A stretch of 64,000 nucleotides of DNA from Tupaia tana (GCA_026018925.1 JAKSZU010000012.1:49085207-49149206), one strand, 5' to 3'. Counted from the stretch's first letter, positions 33,021 through 45,690 are shown. Numbers and translations: made by a program. Notes: a model not told the origin generated them from the letters alone.

Positions 33021-33856
33021 ATACATTTAAGATTAATGATACAAATTATCAAATTTGTTTTTAAACCCATGGAAAAGAATGATTCAACAATTTTATCTTA
33101 AAATATCATTAAGTCATAACTTAGACACTTTACAACAATCAAAACTTGTAGCAAGAAGTTGACATAAAATACGTGAAGGGATACATAATTATCATCATTC
33201 TTTTAGAAAAGTGTTTGAATATTATCATGATTAGGCATGAAAAGTGATTGCCATGGTACTTTATGGGTAACGTGCTATCAATACACAGCCATTATCATAA
33301 TGCAAACGTATGAAAGGACGATGGACATAATGAATCTGCTTCCAAATCAAGGCATCAGTGTGGGTCTTTAAGTACCAGAGTGAGGAAATCTGGCCTAGGC
33401 ACCTCTCTGCCTCCATCCTGAGGGAAATCATTTTTTTTTAGATGCACCCATTGTGTTTCCTTGCTTTTGTCTAAAAGCTTTTTCCTGGAGGGTCAACAAC
33501 AATGCAAGGTTCTTCAGAGTCCCACTTATGCAGCTTCTGTTATGAGTTCTGTTTTGTCAGTTCTTAAGACTGTTGCTCATGAACCATAGTTATCATATCT
33601 ATCATACCCTCTGTCCTGTGTTTCAACAGTCTTTTCTGTTGACTTGTTCTCTCTGGCATTTAAACATGTTTAAATCTCATATCTTTTAAAGTAAAATAAA
33701 GAAGAACCATTTTTTTTTTAAATATAGCATCCCACCAGCTAGTTCTTCATTTCCAATCATAATCTCCTAACAGACTTTTGGAAGAGTTTTATACTTTCCC
33801 ATACTTCCTTTACCTCTCATTCTTTTTTTAAGAATTCCTAATGAGAATTATTTTTT
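33021..33856. other. Unassigned sequence
   Basis: No exon or named repeat is recognised; AT-rich with a few T-runs (33430, 33712). Confidence 0.25.
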
Positions 33857-34104
33857 AAGAGAGATTTTCACCATATGGTGTGTGTGCTTGCCATAGAGAC
33901 AGAGAGACAGAAAGCAAGAAATTACCCCCCCACCCCCCCCCCCCCCCAGTGGGGATGGCCATGCCACAATCCCTTTTCCTCCATTCTTCTTTTGGGATCT
34001 TGGGCATGCATGCACATGTACCTGGAGTGAGTTTTAAGTCACCAGGTCCATGGTCAACTATGTGGGGGTTCAGCAATGCAACCATTATGCCTTCTGCTGG
34101 TCCC
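33857..34104 (-). mobile_element. tRNA-derived SINE with C-run
   Basis: Complete but diverged; C-runs at 33926-33949 replace the palindrome arm. Confidence 0.8.
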
Positions 34105-34109
34105 CCTAA

Positions 34110-34937
34110 TAAGGATCTTATGTCCTCATTTCCATGTTAATTCTTTTCTTCGTTCTTTCTGTGGATATTTATAAAAACCTACCATGTGTCAGACATTTCA
34201 TTTCAAATCCAAACACAGAAGACTTCTTTGATAAATCTAGCTAGCACTTAGTGAATTATAATTTTATCTAGGCCCCTCTGCAGATTCTGAAAGTTTCCAC
34301 TATTATGTTCTTAATAAAATCCTTTTTCCTTAGTTTCTACCATGTGTCATTTTTTTTTTGCTTTTCCTACTTTTCCTTTTTGGATTTTAATCTATGAAAC
34401 TAAATGATGGAATCTAGATTCTTGTTTCTTAATCTTCACCCTTTTCCTAGGATAAATCCCTTTCATGGATTCATTTAGAGTGATGTCAACATTTACAGCT
34501 TAGCCATCAGAGTAGTAGACCTCAGTAAACAACTGTGTGAGTGACATCCACACTTGCATGTCCCACAATTCAAACCAAATGTCTGGAATTGAGCTCAGCT
34601 TTCTTCTCACACCTGATTATCTAGGATTCCTCACGTTGTAAGTGATATCACCACCACTCGTTTGTACAAGCCAGGAGGCTGTGAGATGATAAGATAAGGG
34701 GAATGAGTTCTAGTGCAGTATAGCACAGTAGAGTAGTAACAGTTTGTGATAATTCTACAATTTTTATATCTATTAACATGGAAAAGTAGATCTTGAATGT
34801 GCACAATGCAAAGTAATGACAAGAGATGGTGGGTATGGTTATTCCCTGATTTGATCATTGCTCTATGTATTTATGTTTTGAAAAACCACATTGTACCCCC
34901 ATTAATTTGCACAACACACACACCCACATATATGTAG

Positions 34938-34994
<57 letters not shown>

Positions 34995-35030
34995 AGAAAT
35001 TATATTGACAAATATTTTGAAATGGGGGAC
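34110..35030. other. Unassigned sequence ending in an L1-type 3' end and TG/TA repeat
   Basis: 34790-34920 resembles an L1 3' end (AACCACATTGTACCCCCATT). A (TG)n(TA)n microsatellite occupies 34936-34992. The rest is unassigned. Confidence 0.4.
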
Positions 35031-35039
35031 AGTAGGTAC

Positions 35040-35225
35040 TATGAAAATGGGCTGGGTGCATGTGTGTGCATGCCCAAAATCCAATCAGAAGAATGGAGGG
35101 AAAGGGATGAAGCAAGTGTGTCCCCCTTGGGGAATGATTTCTCACTTTCCCACTCTGATTTTCTGTCATGAACCTTATGGTCAAAACCCAAAAATAAAAT
35201 AAAACAGAATAAAATAAAATAAAAT
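35040..35225 (+). mobile_element. SINE body fragment
   Basis: Body only (GGGTGCATGTGTGTGCATGC, CCCTTGGGGAATGATTTC) with an (AAAAT)n tail. Head missing. Confidence 0.6.
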
Positions 35226-35395
35226 AAATTTTATTTCCTAAAAATATATTTATTCTACTTTTTATCACTACCCCATCACAACTATTTTGATCCAAGAAAC
35301 AATGATTTCTCACCCAAATGTACACAATAGTTTCCAAATTAGTTTTCCTTCCTCCACTTCTATCCCCTCTAAAGAATTTTCCACACTCAAGCCAG

Positions 35396-35672
35396 TCCTT
35401 CCACATAGTGGTTAAGTGTGGTACATACAGAGCCAGATCCAAGATGGCCTGTAGCTGTTAGAATCCAGACACTGGTGGCTTAAAAACAAGCTGAGCACAT
35501 GTTTTGTGCATTCCCAAAAGCTTGATGGGTTGTAAAAATGGAGAAAAAGGGATTGTTGGGTGATCACAACTCATGGGGGTAGTACTTTCTCTTTCTCTCT
35601 CTCTCTTTCTCTCTCTCTCTCACATGCATGTGTGCACATGAGTGCATGTGCCCTCTGGCAATTAAAAAAAAA
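35396..35672 (+). mobile_element. Very old SINE relative
   Basis: Weak tRNA-like head, GGAGAAAAAGGGATTG, a CTCTCT run and GTGCATGTGCCCTCTGGCAA before an A-run. Confidence 0.5.
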
Positions 35673-35883
35673 GTCTCTATTCTGTATCCTATATAGTCTC
35701 CCTAAAGCGAAGATCACCCAGTTGTTCAAAACTCTTCAACGTTTTCTCATATCTAAAGTCTGCCAATTGTCATTTCTGGTGTACATATAATTGATTATTG
35801 TCCAGCTTTGTGGGACATAGATGACTTTTTAAAGCATGTATCCAATATTTAATAGGAAAATTAGTAACGTAAACACATTCATC

Positions 35884-36385
35884 TGTTATAGTCTAAACAG
35901 CAAGAAATAAAAGGACATTCAGACATAGCTAAATTTATTGGAGTTTCATTGAATTAAATCGGCAGGATATGGTGGGGGGGCGGGGACTCATGTCTCTCAA
36001 AACCCTGCAGTCCCAGGTGAAAGGAGAGGGGTGCTTTTATAGGCAGAAATCACCATCAATTCTGGGTTGATATGGTGATTACAATGGAAACTGAGGAGCA
36101 GGTGAGGAGGCAAGGGAGTGGGATTCCCATGAGAAAGCAGTTATGGGAGCTAAATCAAACAGGTTAATAATTTCTATGGGCACTCTGCAGACCTTTGTTT
36201 AATGTTCCCCATGGCTCTGGGTGGGGGCCTGATGATTGGTAGTTACACTGCTAAGGAATAGCTAAACAAAGGGTTTCGGGCTAGTTAGCAAAGACAGTAA
36301 GACTATTAATCACTCTACTGACCCTGGGAAAAAAGGAGGAAGCAAGTACAAAGCAAAGTTCAAAGATGGAGGTGCTTCTGCTTCA
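35884..36385 (-). repeat. 3' LTR of the provirus
   Basis: 502 bases; in minus orientation it starts TGAAGCAGAAG and ends ATAACA. It contains a TATAAAAG box (complement of 36035-36042) and an AATAAA signal (complement near 35936-35942) in the proper order, so U3-R-U5 runs from right to left. A polypurine-type tract (GTGGGGAA on the minus strand) adjoins it at 36386. Confidence 0.85.
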
Positions 36386-36859
36386 TTCCCCACTGACTTT
36401 ACAAAAGTGAGTCAAATCATCATCCATAGACAGTGGCTGCTTACTTTACAAGTGCCATATTTACATCCTGGGGGTGTAGGGAGCTTCTGTATTTGTACTT
36501 AGGGGTCTAGATGTTTAGGCTTCCAAGGAAGTCATATCCTGATGCTTTCAACACTATGGATTCACAACCCCAGTATCGGCAGAAGTAATCTTTATTAGTA
36601 AGACAATAAGTAAATTATTTGCATTGGCCAGAACAAAAATAAAATTCATCTAATGTAACCCCTTTATCCTAATTACTGTCTAGACAGGCCCAACTTCTGG
36701 TTTCCCATTGTTGGAAAGGTAGGGTTGTCTCAAGTAAACCACAGAGGTCTATCTGGAGGGAAGTGGGTCCCCGAGACAAGACTGTGTTATTTAGTTCTCT
36801 TCCATCCCTGTTCCAGATTCCCCATGACCAGTCAGTTCCCTCTGTCCTTTCTATAAATT

Positions 36860-37110
36860 AAGTAACAAGGAGGATAATCAGGAAACATGGGACAGTCTTA
36901 GCTTGACAGGATCCTGAGAAGCCTAGATCCGCCATGTTGACTTCTCTGCCTTTGAGAGTGGTACAGCCAGACCGAGATGCCATTGACCTTGACAGTGGTG
37001 GGAGTGATGAGAATGACAGTGTAGAGTCCCTTATGGTTGAAGTTAGTCCTGGGTTATAAATTTCTTGACCCATACTGTCTCCCAGTTGGAATGGATGAAC
37101 AGGGTCCAAG
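36860..37110 (-). pseudogene. Integrase C-terminal remnant of the provirus
   Basis: On the minus strand, one frame from about 37020 down to 36920 reads KGLYTVILITPTTVKVNGI, the pattern of the C-terminal domain of gammaretroviral integrases. An adjacent frame (37109 down) gives HPFQLGD, the part immediately upstream. A frameshift separates them. This marks the end of pol. Confidence 0.7.
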
Positions 37111-38733
37111 GTGGGTATAGGAAGAACATCTAGAACACAGTGCTGAATGGCCTTCTGGGTTCAATCAAGGGCCTGTAAAATTTTGAGTAATGTAGTTATG
37201 GATTTTGGCTTTCATCTCCTCTCTCAATCTTGGGAAGAGTGGTTAAGGTTTTCCAAAGATAGTTTCATAAAGCAAAAATTCCTCCCAGCATGGAGTGTAT
37301 AAGGCTATTTAGATTAGGCATTAAGTATTTTCCTCTAATACTTTGTTTTAGAAGAAAGTTTTGTTTTTCCCAAGTGAGTTATCTGGCGTATCTGATTTAT
37401 GATGACTTGACCAAGGGCCTTGGGGACTATTGGTCTGCCATCTAGTAACAGCAGTCATGCAACAGGTACTCCAACAGCATACTGCTTGTGGGCCAATTTT
37501 TTCCTTCTCCTGAGTGTAGGAAGGCGAGGATGGAAGGACAGAGTCTAGGGTGGCTACAAGAACTTTTAGTTGCTGGTAAAGATGTCGCCACTTCAGCTAG
37601 GTCTCATAATTTCTCTTGTCACATAGTCAGTCAACCTTTTTTACTACTACTTTTTCCCTTTTTTATTTTTATTTTTTTAATGAATGTACTTTTAGAATAA
37701 CCTTAACCTCTGATTTAGACAGAATTTAATCTTAGTCACTTTAAAGGTTACCTGATGTTTGTCCAGTAAGATTGTCAGATGTCCCAAGGGGAGCCATTGG
37801 GGTCTTAGGCCCCATCAATCCTCAGTTTCAAAGGACAGCATGAACTTTAGAAGTCCTGAGCTCCTTTCAGAGGTCAGTGCATTCTGTCTCTAGTGACCAG
37901 CTCCACACTGGGGACAAGGCCCCAGTACGGGGACATGAAGATAGTAGTTATGGGCACTGTTTAGTGCCTGGGCTGCCCGCATTGGAAACAGAGTTTCTTT
38001 CAAGGCAGAGACTCTGCTCTGGCCTGTTTCTAAATCCTTCCCTCAAAGAAGTTCCCAACCTTCAGGATCACCACAAGTGACTACTGGGTGCTAAGAGTTA
38101 AATCAAAGGTTAAGGGCCTTGCCAATTTGTTATAATATTTTTCTGAGTTATCCGAGAAGGTTTTTTTTTTTTTTTTTTAGTATCTGTTCTGAATTGTCAG
38201 AGTTCCTAAACTGAGAAATGACACCAAATTCCATTAGTTCCTTCAAGGAGTGGCCGAGTGCTGCCAAGAGGGCAGAGCCCAGTTTACAGGTTTTATGAGG
38301 CATCTGCCCTATTGACTATACAAAAACCCTAGCTACAGAATGCAGTCTTAATCTAAATTTTTGTTTTTCTAGCTAGACCTCTTGATCATCTAACTAAAGG
38401 GAGAATCCAGTGGAGAAGAGACCTAAGTAAACAGAAATAAGGAGTACAAGAAGCAGGGGTTTGGGGGAGAAGGCACCCCATTCCCTGGAGCTTCTATCCT
38501 ATTAAGTTCTAAGACAGAAGACTTTAGCTTGTGAAAATAAAATTACATGCATCCACATATACTGGTAGATTATGAACATGTACAAACAAACAACAATAGC
38601 TACAAAATTTGTTTAACAACTTTTTCAATGCAAAACAGAACAATCTTACTAACAGACCCTCCCAATATTTTATAAAATTTAAAGGCCAACAATAGGAACA
38701 ACTAAACCATGGTAACTTAATAACAAGAATTAT

Positions 38734-39000
38734 TATTATTTTTTTTTTTTGGAGAGGTTTTTGCTATAGGGCACTTGCGCTTGACAGAAAGACAGAGAGA
38801 GACAGAGAGACAGAAAGTGAGAAATCTCCCCCCAGGGGGGAGGGCCATGATGCAATCCCTTTTCCTCCATTCTCCTCTTGGGATCTTGGGCACGCACGCA
38901 CATGTGTCCAGCATGAGTTGAAGGCACCGGGTCCAGGACTCAAACTGCTGTCGACTACATGGGAGTCCAGTGACACAGCCATTATGCCAACTGCTGGTTC
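38734..39000 (-). mobile_element. tRNA-derived SINE in the provirus
   Basis: A perfect 18-base duplication CTTAATAACAAGAATTAT (38716-38733, 39001-39018). Confidence 0.92.
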
Positions 39001-39945
39001 CTTAATAACAAGAATTATAAGGAGGACTCAGAGAGAACCAGGCAGCAATGCTACCTTGAGTCCATATTAACATTGGATTTATATTTCTTTATATCAATTT
39101 CATTATTAATTTTTTTATTTACATGCACTACATTGGCTACCAAGCATGCAAGCTTGTCAAATATTTTTCTGTTTTTGCTTAATTTTGGCTTAACAGTTTA
39201 GAAACACAATCAGTTTACATGGAAAATGAAAATTTTACCCAGGTGAATAGTTAGATTTTTAGAAATCTGTACTTGTAATAATTCATCCTCTTTCCATTCT
39301 TTTTTTTTTTTTTTGAATTTAAGGACATAACATTAGGATTAGAGCCATTTGCAAAAGCTTTTAGAAAAGTGTCAAACAAAGCAATTACTCATGGACAATT
39401 AAGACTTGAACCAACCATAGTTAACTCTCTGACAAGAATTTTCAACTGACACAGAAATTTGGCTAGATACCAGCTTAACATAATAACATACAACATGACT
39501 GATAAATATCCTGCCGTAAATTCCTGAAAATCTCAAATTTTTTGGAACACAATACATAAATAGACATACAAGTATATAACATATAACTCAAATAAAATGT
39601 CAAAAAAATTAGAATTACTTAATTTGACAATGCTTTCCATTTTTATCCAACATATAAAGAATAAGGCTGATCAGTTTAACATCTCCCTTTTGGATGTTTC
39701 TGGGGCCCTCGATAAACATCCAAGAGTTACTTTGATGTCAAAGATCCCTTGTTAGCATTAAAACTAAAGCAAGAAAAAGCTAATCTTGAATTTGTTTCCC
39801 TGTTAGATATCCACAATGTAAAATGCAATACACAGCACATAAATACTAGCTGTTTCATTAAGCCATATTCAGATAAACATGATGTTGCCTGATTAATAAA
39901 AACCTAGACAAAATGTTATGTTGGAAATTGTGAAGACTTTCATTT

Positions 39946-40211
39946 TTTTTTTTTTTTTTCTGGAGAGGTTTTTGCTATAGAGCGCCTGCGCTTGCCAGAC
40001 AGACAGAGAGAGACAGAGAGACAGAAAGCAAGAAATCACCCCCCAGAGGGGATGGCCATGCCACAATCCCTTCTCCTCCATTCTCCTCTCAAGATCTTGG
40101 GCACGCACGCACACGCGTCCGGTGTGAGTTTAAGCCACCGGGTCCGGGACTCGAATGCGGTCGACTATGTGGGAGTCCAGCAACATAGCCATTACGCTAA
40201 CTGCTGGTCCC
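39946..40211 (-). mobile_element. tRNA-derived SINE in the provirus
   Basis: AAGACTTTCATTT is duplicated on both sides (39933-39945, 40212-40224). Confidence 0.92.
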
Positions 40212-40564
40212 AAGACTTTCATTTATTAATCTTTTTCTTTCATTACATTTGAAGCTTGATCATTCATTAAAGTTATATGAATTTCAAAAGCATTGAAACC
40301 AATTTGTATGAGTGCTTCTTTCATAAACCAAATTAAATAGAATTCCTTATGGCCGTTTTATCCACATAGACGTACAACATATTGTATATAACATGACATA
40401 TTACATATATGGATGCACACATACATTAGGACTATAAGAGTCGATTTCCCTGGTGTTACTTTGACACTGAAACTCTTTAGAATAACCCCCTTTCTTGAAA
40501 TTTTTAATTATACACTCAAGGATGGTGGGTTTTAACCTTTTGTTTCTTACACCATTAGAGTTTT

Positions 40565-40829
40565 CTTTTTTTTTTTTTTTTTTTGCTATAGGGCGCGCGT
40601 GCTCGCCAGACAGGCAGAGAGAGACAGAGAGATAGAAAGCGAGAAATCACCCCCTGGGGAGATGGCCACGCCACAATCCCTTCTCCTCCATTCTCCATTC
40701 TCCTCTTGGGATCCTGGGCACGCACGCACATGCACCTGGCGTGAGTTTAAGCCACGGGGTCCGGGACATAAACTGCGGTTGACTACAGGGGAGTCCAGCG
40801 ACATAGCCATTACGCTAACTGCTGGTCCC
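40565..40829 (-). mobile_element. tRNA-derived SINE in the provirus
   Basis: ACCATTAGA-TTTT is duplicated on both sides (40551-40564, 40830-40843). Contains an 11-base TCCATTCTCCT tandem repeat. Confidence 0.92.
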
Positions 40830-42922
40830 ACCATTAGAATTTTTATAGCACAAATATTTCTGATATTTTTGCCCCTTCTAAGTGTGATGTTTTCCAAATG
40901 CCTTCTCAGTTTTTGGATGGAGAGTTTGATGCTATAATCACAACTTTCTACAAATGCCTCATTGAAATGCTTAAGCATGCATTCTAAGGAAATTTTTAAG
41001 GATCTTTTCTGGCCTTCCATGATTTCTAAAAAGGCAAGTATGCTCTTTGGTCAGGATGTATCCTGGGGCACTCCGGGACCATCTTGCCTCCACCTGTACC
41101 TCCTATGGTCACAAGACAATTCCCAGAAATAGTGCTGTGCCTGTAGGGACTATCAGTTCTTGAATGCCTTGATTTCCCAACTAGCCCAGGTTGTAACAGA
41201 AATAGCAAGGCTAGCAAGACTCAGATGTAAAAGAGAGTCTGGGTTTCTCTGTGTAATGGAAAATTCTGCTTCCCCTAAAGTGGAGACAAAAATACCAGAG
41301 GGCTGAAGTAGCAGAAAAATCTCTAAATCAGGGACGCTGAGGAGGTGGATGAAGAAAGCCCAAGAGCACAGGAAGGATGGGTTCCTAGCTAGACAGAGGT
41401 GAACTGGGGGAAGGTGAACTGGGGCCCTGGCAAACTCCTCTCAATGGCAGAGGAAATGGGTCAGGACAAGAGCCTGGTAAAGTCCTCTAAAAAATCCAGC
41501 AGGCATATCTACCCAAATTCCCTGCTAACAAAGAATGCAGTCCTTAAGCCATGGTACAAGATGGCAAAGAATCTGCACAGCCTCCTTTTATGGGCCTTTT
41601 TTAGTGACTTTCTCGAGAAACAAAGGACCCAGTTTCTGAGGACAAAGAGGTCTGCACACCATGAAAAGAGGAGTGGTCCTTCCCCACTTTCCCCTCAAGA
41701 TGATGATGTAAGACAAAAAAGGGATGTGTACCCGTTCTCACTGGCCAAAGACAATCGCTACAACTTTCTCCAAAAATAAAGGACCTAGCCTTCCAAGACA
41801 GAGGGGCCTACCAATCATGGAAGGAAAAGCCTCTTTTCCCTTTTTTCTTTCTTTCTTTTCCAATTTTTACATTTTTGTCCTCCTGTATGGTTGTGAGACA
41901 GACAAAGGGTGGGTGTCTTCTCTGAAGAGAGGATCATTCAGGTGTCTGCTTGGCTGTGCCTCCCCCCCCCCCCCCCCATGGGGACTTTCAGAAGCCTCTT
42001 AGCTTTGGTAACAAATTACTGTCAGATCAAATGAACAGGGAGGGTCAGTGACCCTTGGTGTAAATTTTACCTTCTGGCCTTATGAGGTCTCCACAGAACC
42101 GCAGATTACTACCCACTCAGACTTTAGCCGGAGCCATGGAACCACGAACACAGTCACACAGTCACTCATTCACCAGTCATATAAGAGGCTATAACATCCC
42201 CTCCTGCCAATTATAGAGTTAAGAAAAGAAAGAAACCAAAAAGATCGACCTTTTAAGGATGAAAATCTAAGAAAGTCCCTTGATAAACGAGGACAGCAAT
42301 CCTTGATCAATATTTTCAACTGAGGAAGAAGGGTGATAGAACCACGTAACATCCTCCAAGAGAATGAAAAGAAAATAATTGAAGTGACAGTAAAAGCAAA
42401 AGAAGCTCATGCAAAAAGATCCTGAATATCCAGGGACTCAAACTTTGTCAGGGACTCAAACCCTGATTTACCTCAAACCATCTAAGGGCTAGCAGGACTC
42501 GAACCCCTGACAATTATCTAGCCCCCAGATTCCAGCATGTCTGGTGGAATTTAAGTAGGGGCTCTATAACCATGTCCTATCAGCCCTGAATCCAGTCTTA
42601 GGGGGGACTCGAACCCCCAGTCCAGCAGGTCAGATTTCAGGGGGCTTTCTTTTGCCAACCCCATACTCACCCGTTTGTTTCCCAAAGAACAGGACAGGAA
42701 CACCGAAATAAATGCCTCCAGAGGACTTATACTAGAACTCCACAATTTTTGGAGTAGTCAGTATCTCTCGTCCAGCTGTCAACAATCCCAAAAGGTAATT
42801 CTTGGGTCCTGGGAAATCCCAGGTGGTGCACCTCCCCTAGAGAACTCTCCAGGTAGTTGGCAGTCAACCCCAGTGAGGATGCTCTCCCTGAGATTCCTCA
42901 CCCAAGTACTGAGTAAGTACTG

Positions 42923-42940
42923 ATCTTGCTGGGACCTCCA
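42923..42940 (-). other. Retroviral primer-binding site, tRNA-Gln type
   Basis: On the minus strand this reads TGGAGGTCCCAGCAAGAT, two bases after the 5' LTR. It differs at about two positions from the complement of the tRNA-Gln 3' end, so the element primed reverse transcription from glutamine tRNA. Confidence 0.7.
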
Positions 42941-42942
42941 AA

Positions 42943-43678
42943 TGTTGTAGTCTAATCAGTGAGAAGTAAGAAAACATCCAGACATAACCAAATTTGTTGG
43001 AATTTTATTGATTAAGCTGGCAGCATATGGGGGTACTCATGTCTCTCAAAACCCTGCAGCCCCATGTGAAAGAAGAGAAAAAAATCATAATATAATTGAT
43101 AAGCAAGGTCAACCATCCACTGCCTGATATCTTCAACTGAGAAAGAAGGAGGGATAGAACCAAGTAACATCCTCCAGGAGAACATGGAGAAAATAATTGA
43201 AGTGACAGTAAAAGCAAAAGAAGCTCATGCAAAAGAATCCTGAATACCTAGGGACTCAAACCCTGTCAGGGTCTCAAATCCTGATTTAAGATTTGTAAGT
43301 CAATTATATAGGCAAAAGTCATGATCAATTCTGGATTGATTGTAGTCAATTCTATGGTGATTACAAAGGAAACTGGGGAGGGGGTAAAGAGAAAAGGGAG
43401 TGGGGTTCCCATGCGAAAGCAGTTACAGAAGCTGAATCAGGCAGGTTAATCATTTCTACAGGCACTCTCCAGACCTTTGTTTAATGTTCCCCATGGCTCT
43501 AGGTGGGGGCCTGGTGACTGCTAGTTACACTGCTAAGGAACAGCTAAACAAAAGTGTTTCAGGCTAGTTAGCAAAGACAGTAAGACTATTAATTGCTCTA
43601 TTTACCCTGGGAAAAGAGGAGGAAGCAAGTATAATGCAAAGTTCAAAGATGGAGGAGCTTCTGCTTCACATCATCTTC
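42943..43678 (-). repeat. 5' LTR of the provirus, carrying an internal insertion
   Basis: 736 bases, ending in the same TGAAGCAG...ACAACA termini as the other LTR but about 230 bases longer because of sequence at about 43077-43297. That insert matches the provirus leader (about 42290-42466) in the same orientation. It lies between the TATA-region equivalent and the R region. By eye, the shared U3 end differs from the other LTR at roughly one base in 14. Confidence 0.8.
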
Positions 43679-43699
43679 AGCAATTAACATCATGTTATG

Positions 43700-44440
43700 C
43701 ACATTTATTTTTCAGATAGTTTAGAATCACTGTATCAGGCAGTCACTGTTACGTAGTTCCACTCTCTTCCTCAATCTCCACTCAGCTTTTTATAGTTTTT
43801 CCAAACATCATTTTCTCTCCAGTAGTTTACATTTATCTAGTTTTACTATGTGCAGACCTAGTTTTGGTCTGATGGCTCATGGCATAGTAAGCCAATTTCC
43901 GAGACAATGAGAATTTGCTTAGAAGACTTTATTATGAGAGATATCTACTGGGAAGTGCTGGAGACCAGGACTCTCAACATACTGTTTCAAGGACTGAGAG
44001 GCAAGCTGGACTTTTAAACATAAGTCAAGAATGTGACAGCATGGGGACCTGTGGATATAAATCCAGGGACTTTCCAGAACAGTTTTTATGATGTCACCTT
44101 TGGTGGATGGTGCTGTTTCCTTGGTGCCAGGCAGTCTCAGGGAGGTTCCAGAGTACTAAGCTATCATGAGGTCTGTTTGGGGTGAAGAACTCAAGACAGA
44201 GAATTCTTAGGGCATCTGGATCTCTGAGATATTTATATGCTACTTGTGACTGAGTTTCTTGTCAGATAATGATTCTCTCTAATAAAAGAAACCAGATGAC
44301 ACAAATAAACACTTGCCTTTAAGAACATTTAAAACCATAGAAACAGCAGCTGGTGAGAACAAAAGAAGGAATGGTGAGGAGGGGCTCAGGTGAGCCAATT
44401 AGTGGAATATATACAACTATATTATTAGTTTATTTTAAGA
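43700..44440. repeat. Possible LTR fragment
   Basis: 43860-44330 has a TATTATGAGAGATAT-type block and a late TAATAAAAG signal, reminiscent of an old LTR. I cannot assign a family. Confidence 0.25.
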
Positions 44441-44450
44441 GTGTAATATA

Positions 44451-44699
44451 GGGCCAGTGGGTGGTGTAGTAAAGATGCTGGACTCCCACACAGCCAACTA
44501 TGGATTGAGTCCCAGACTCAGCAGCTTGAAAATCATGCCAGGTTCATGTGCAAGTGTGCCCAAAACGTCAAGATGAGAATGGAAGGGAAAGGATTGTGAT
44601 GTGGCCAACCTACCTGGGGGGTGATTTCTCACTTTCTCTCTCTCTCTCTGTTTCTGGTGAGTACACACACTCTATAGCAAAAATCTGTCTAAAAAAAAT
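44451..44699 (+). mobile_element. tRNA-derived SINE, old
   Basis: Head GGGCCAGTGGGTGGTGTAGT, diverged body, final CTATAGCAAAAATC and short A-run. Confidence 0.78.
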
Positions 44700-45109
44700 A
44701 ATGTAATACAACTAATTTACATTAGTAACAGCTAGTGCAATAGGAGGATTTTTGATATCTAGGGCAGGTTTGGAATATGGGACAATATGCTCCATGATGG
44801 AATGCTATAGTGAGGACATCAGACAAGCATAGAGTGGAAAAATATTTTTGAGTAAGGCAGAGGAGAATGGGAGAGGGTGGTTTCCCAGAATATGAGTTCT
44901 AATAAGACCATTAAAAGGGAACATAAAAAAGAAAATGAAAATATTTTGAACTTTTGCGTAGTGCCAATCCTGTCTCAGTTACCTGAATACATTTATATCT
45001 GCATCCATACTTAACTTTGTCTTCAATATTAAGACAAGGAAGGAGATGAAGAAATGGTTGGAGGAAAGAGTTAAGCACTTCAGTAAGCTAAAGAATGAGG
45101 GTGCACTTT

Positions 45110-45690
45110 TTTAAAAATTACATTTAATTGCTATACATCTTTATGACATAGGAAATGGTTTTTCACAGGATTAATAGTATTTATTAGTCCAGTCAAAGAT
45201 ATCATATACATTTTCATCACCAGATAAGTTTTCATTTTTGTGTCTGTTAAACATTTTCCCCCCTTGATTCCTTCCCTTCAACCTCCTATTACCCATCATC
45301 TTCTATCATGTCTCTGGTACCTACAGTTGCCCTTCCTGCTTTTATACCTTCCAATCTTCTTTTCTTTCTTCTTTTTTTCTTTGAGAGGTTTTTGCTATAG
45401 GGAGCGTGCACTTGCCAGAAAGACAGAATCAGAGAGACAGAAAGGAAGAAATCACTCCCTGCCCCCACCGTGGAGATGGCCAGGCCACAATCCCTTCTCC
45501 ATTCTCCTCTCGAGATCTTGGGCATGCACACAAATGCACCCGGTGTGTTTAAGCCACCGGGTCTAGGACTCAAACTGCTGTTGACTACATGGGAGTCCAG
45601 CAACATAACTATTAAGTCAACTGCTGGTCCTCCAATCTTATTTTCTAAAGTTTCCAAGTCTCCTAAAATTCAACTGTTAGTCTATAAAAT
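45110..45690 (-). repeat. HAL1/L1-type 3'UTR fragment split by a SINE
   Basis: ATCATGTCTCTGGTACCTAC followed by AGTTGCCCTTCC resembles the corresponding 3'UTR part of the HAL1 copies in minus orientation. A SINE with a 16-base duplication (45350-45365, 45631-45646) splits it. Confidence 0.4.
45366..45630 (-). mobile_element. tRNA-derived SINE
   Basis: A 16-base duplication TCCAATCTT-TTTTCT with one difference (45350-45365, 45631-45646). Confidence 0.9.

Larger units (their letters stand above)
35884..43678 (-). mobile_element. Class I (gammaretrovirus-like) endogenous provirus
   Basis: Two related LTRs in the same orientation bound about 6.6 kb of internal sequence. The four bases CATC occur just outside both LTRs (35880-35883 and 43679-43682), a 4-bp target duplication typical of gammaretrovirus-like elements. 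On the minus strand the 5' LTR is followed by an 18-base primer site matching the 3' end of tRNA-Gln with about two differences. A purine-rich run precedes the 3' LTR. Integrase C-terminal coding remnants lie at 36920-37110. No long retroviral frame survives. Three SINEs (38734-39000, 39946-40211, 40565-40829) are inserted. Only about 0.5 kb lies between the integrase remnant and the 3' LTR, so env is mostly missing. Confidence 0.85.

Noticed and set aside
33926-33949. Long C-runs as assembly errors
   Set aside because: They fall exactly at the GC palindrome of SINEs in several copies, so natural slippage is a sufficient explanation, although their lengths may be inexact.
34855-35442. A 195-codon minus-strand open frame
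   Set aside because: It runs through TA/TG microsatellites and a SINE fragment; composition is repeat-driven.
41399-41779. A 126-codon plus-strand open frame
   Set aside because: It lies antisense inside the provirus, has no recognisable motif and no splice context.
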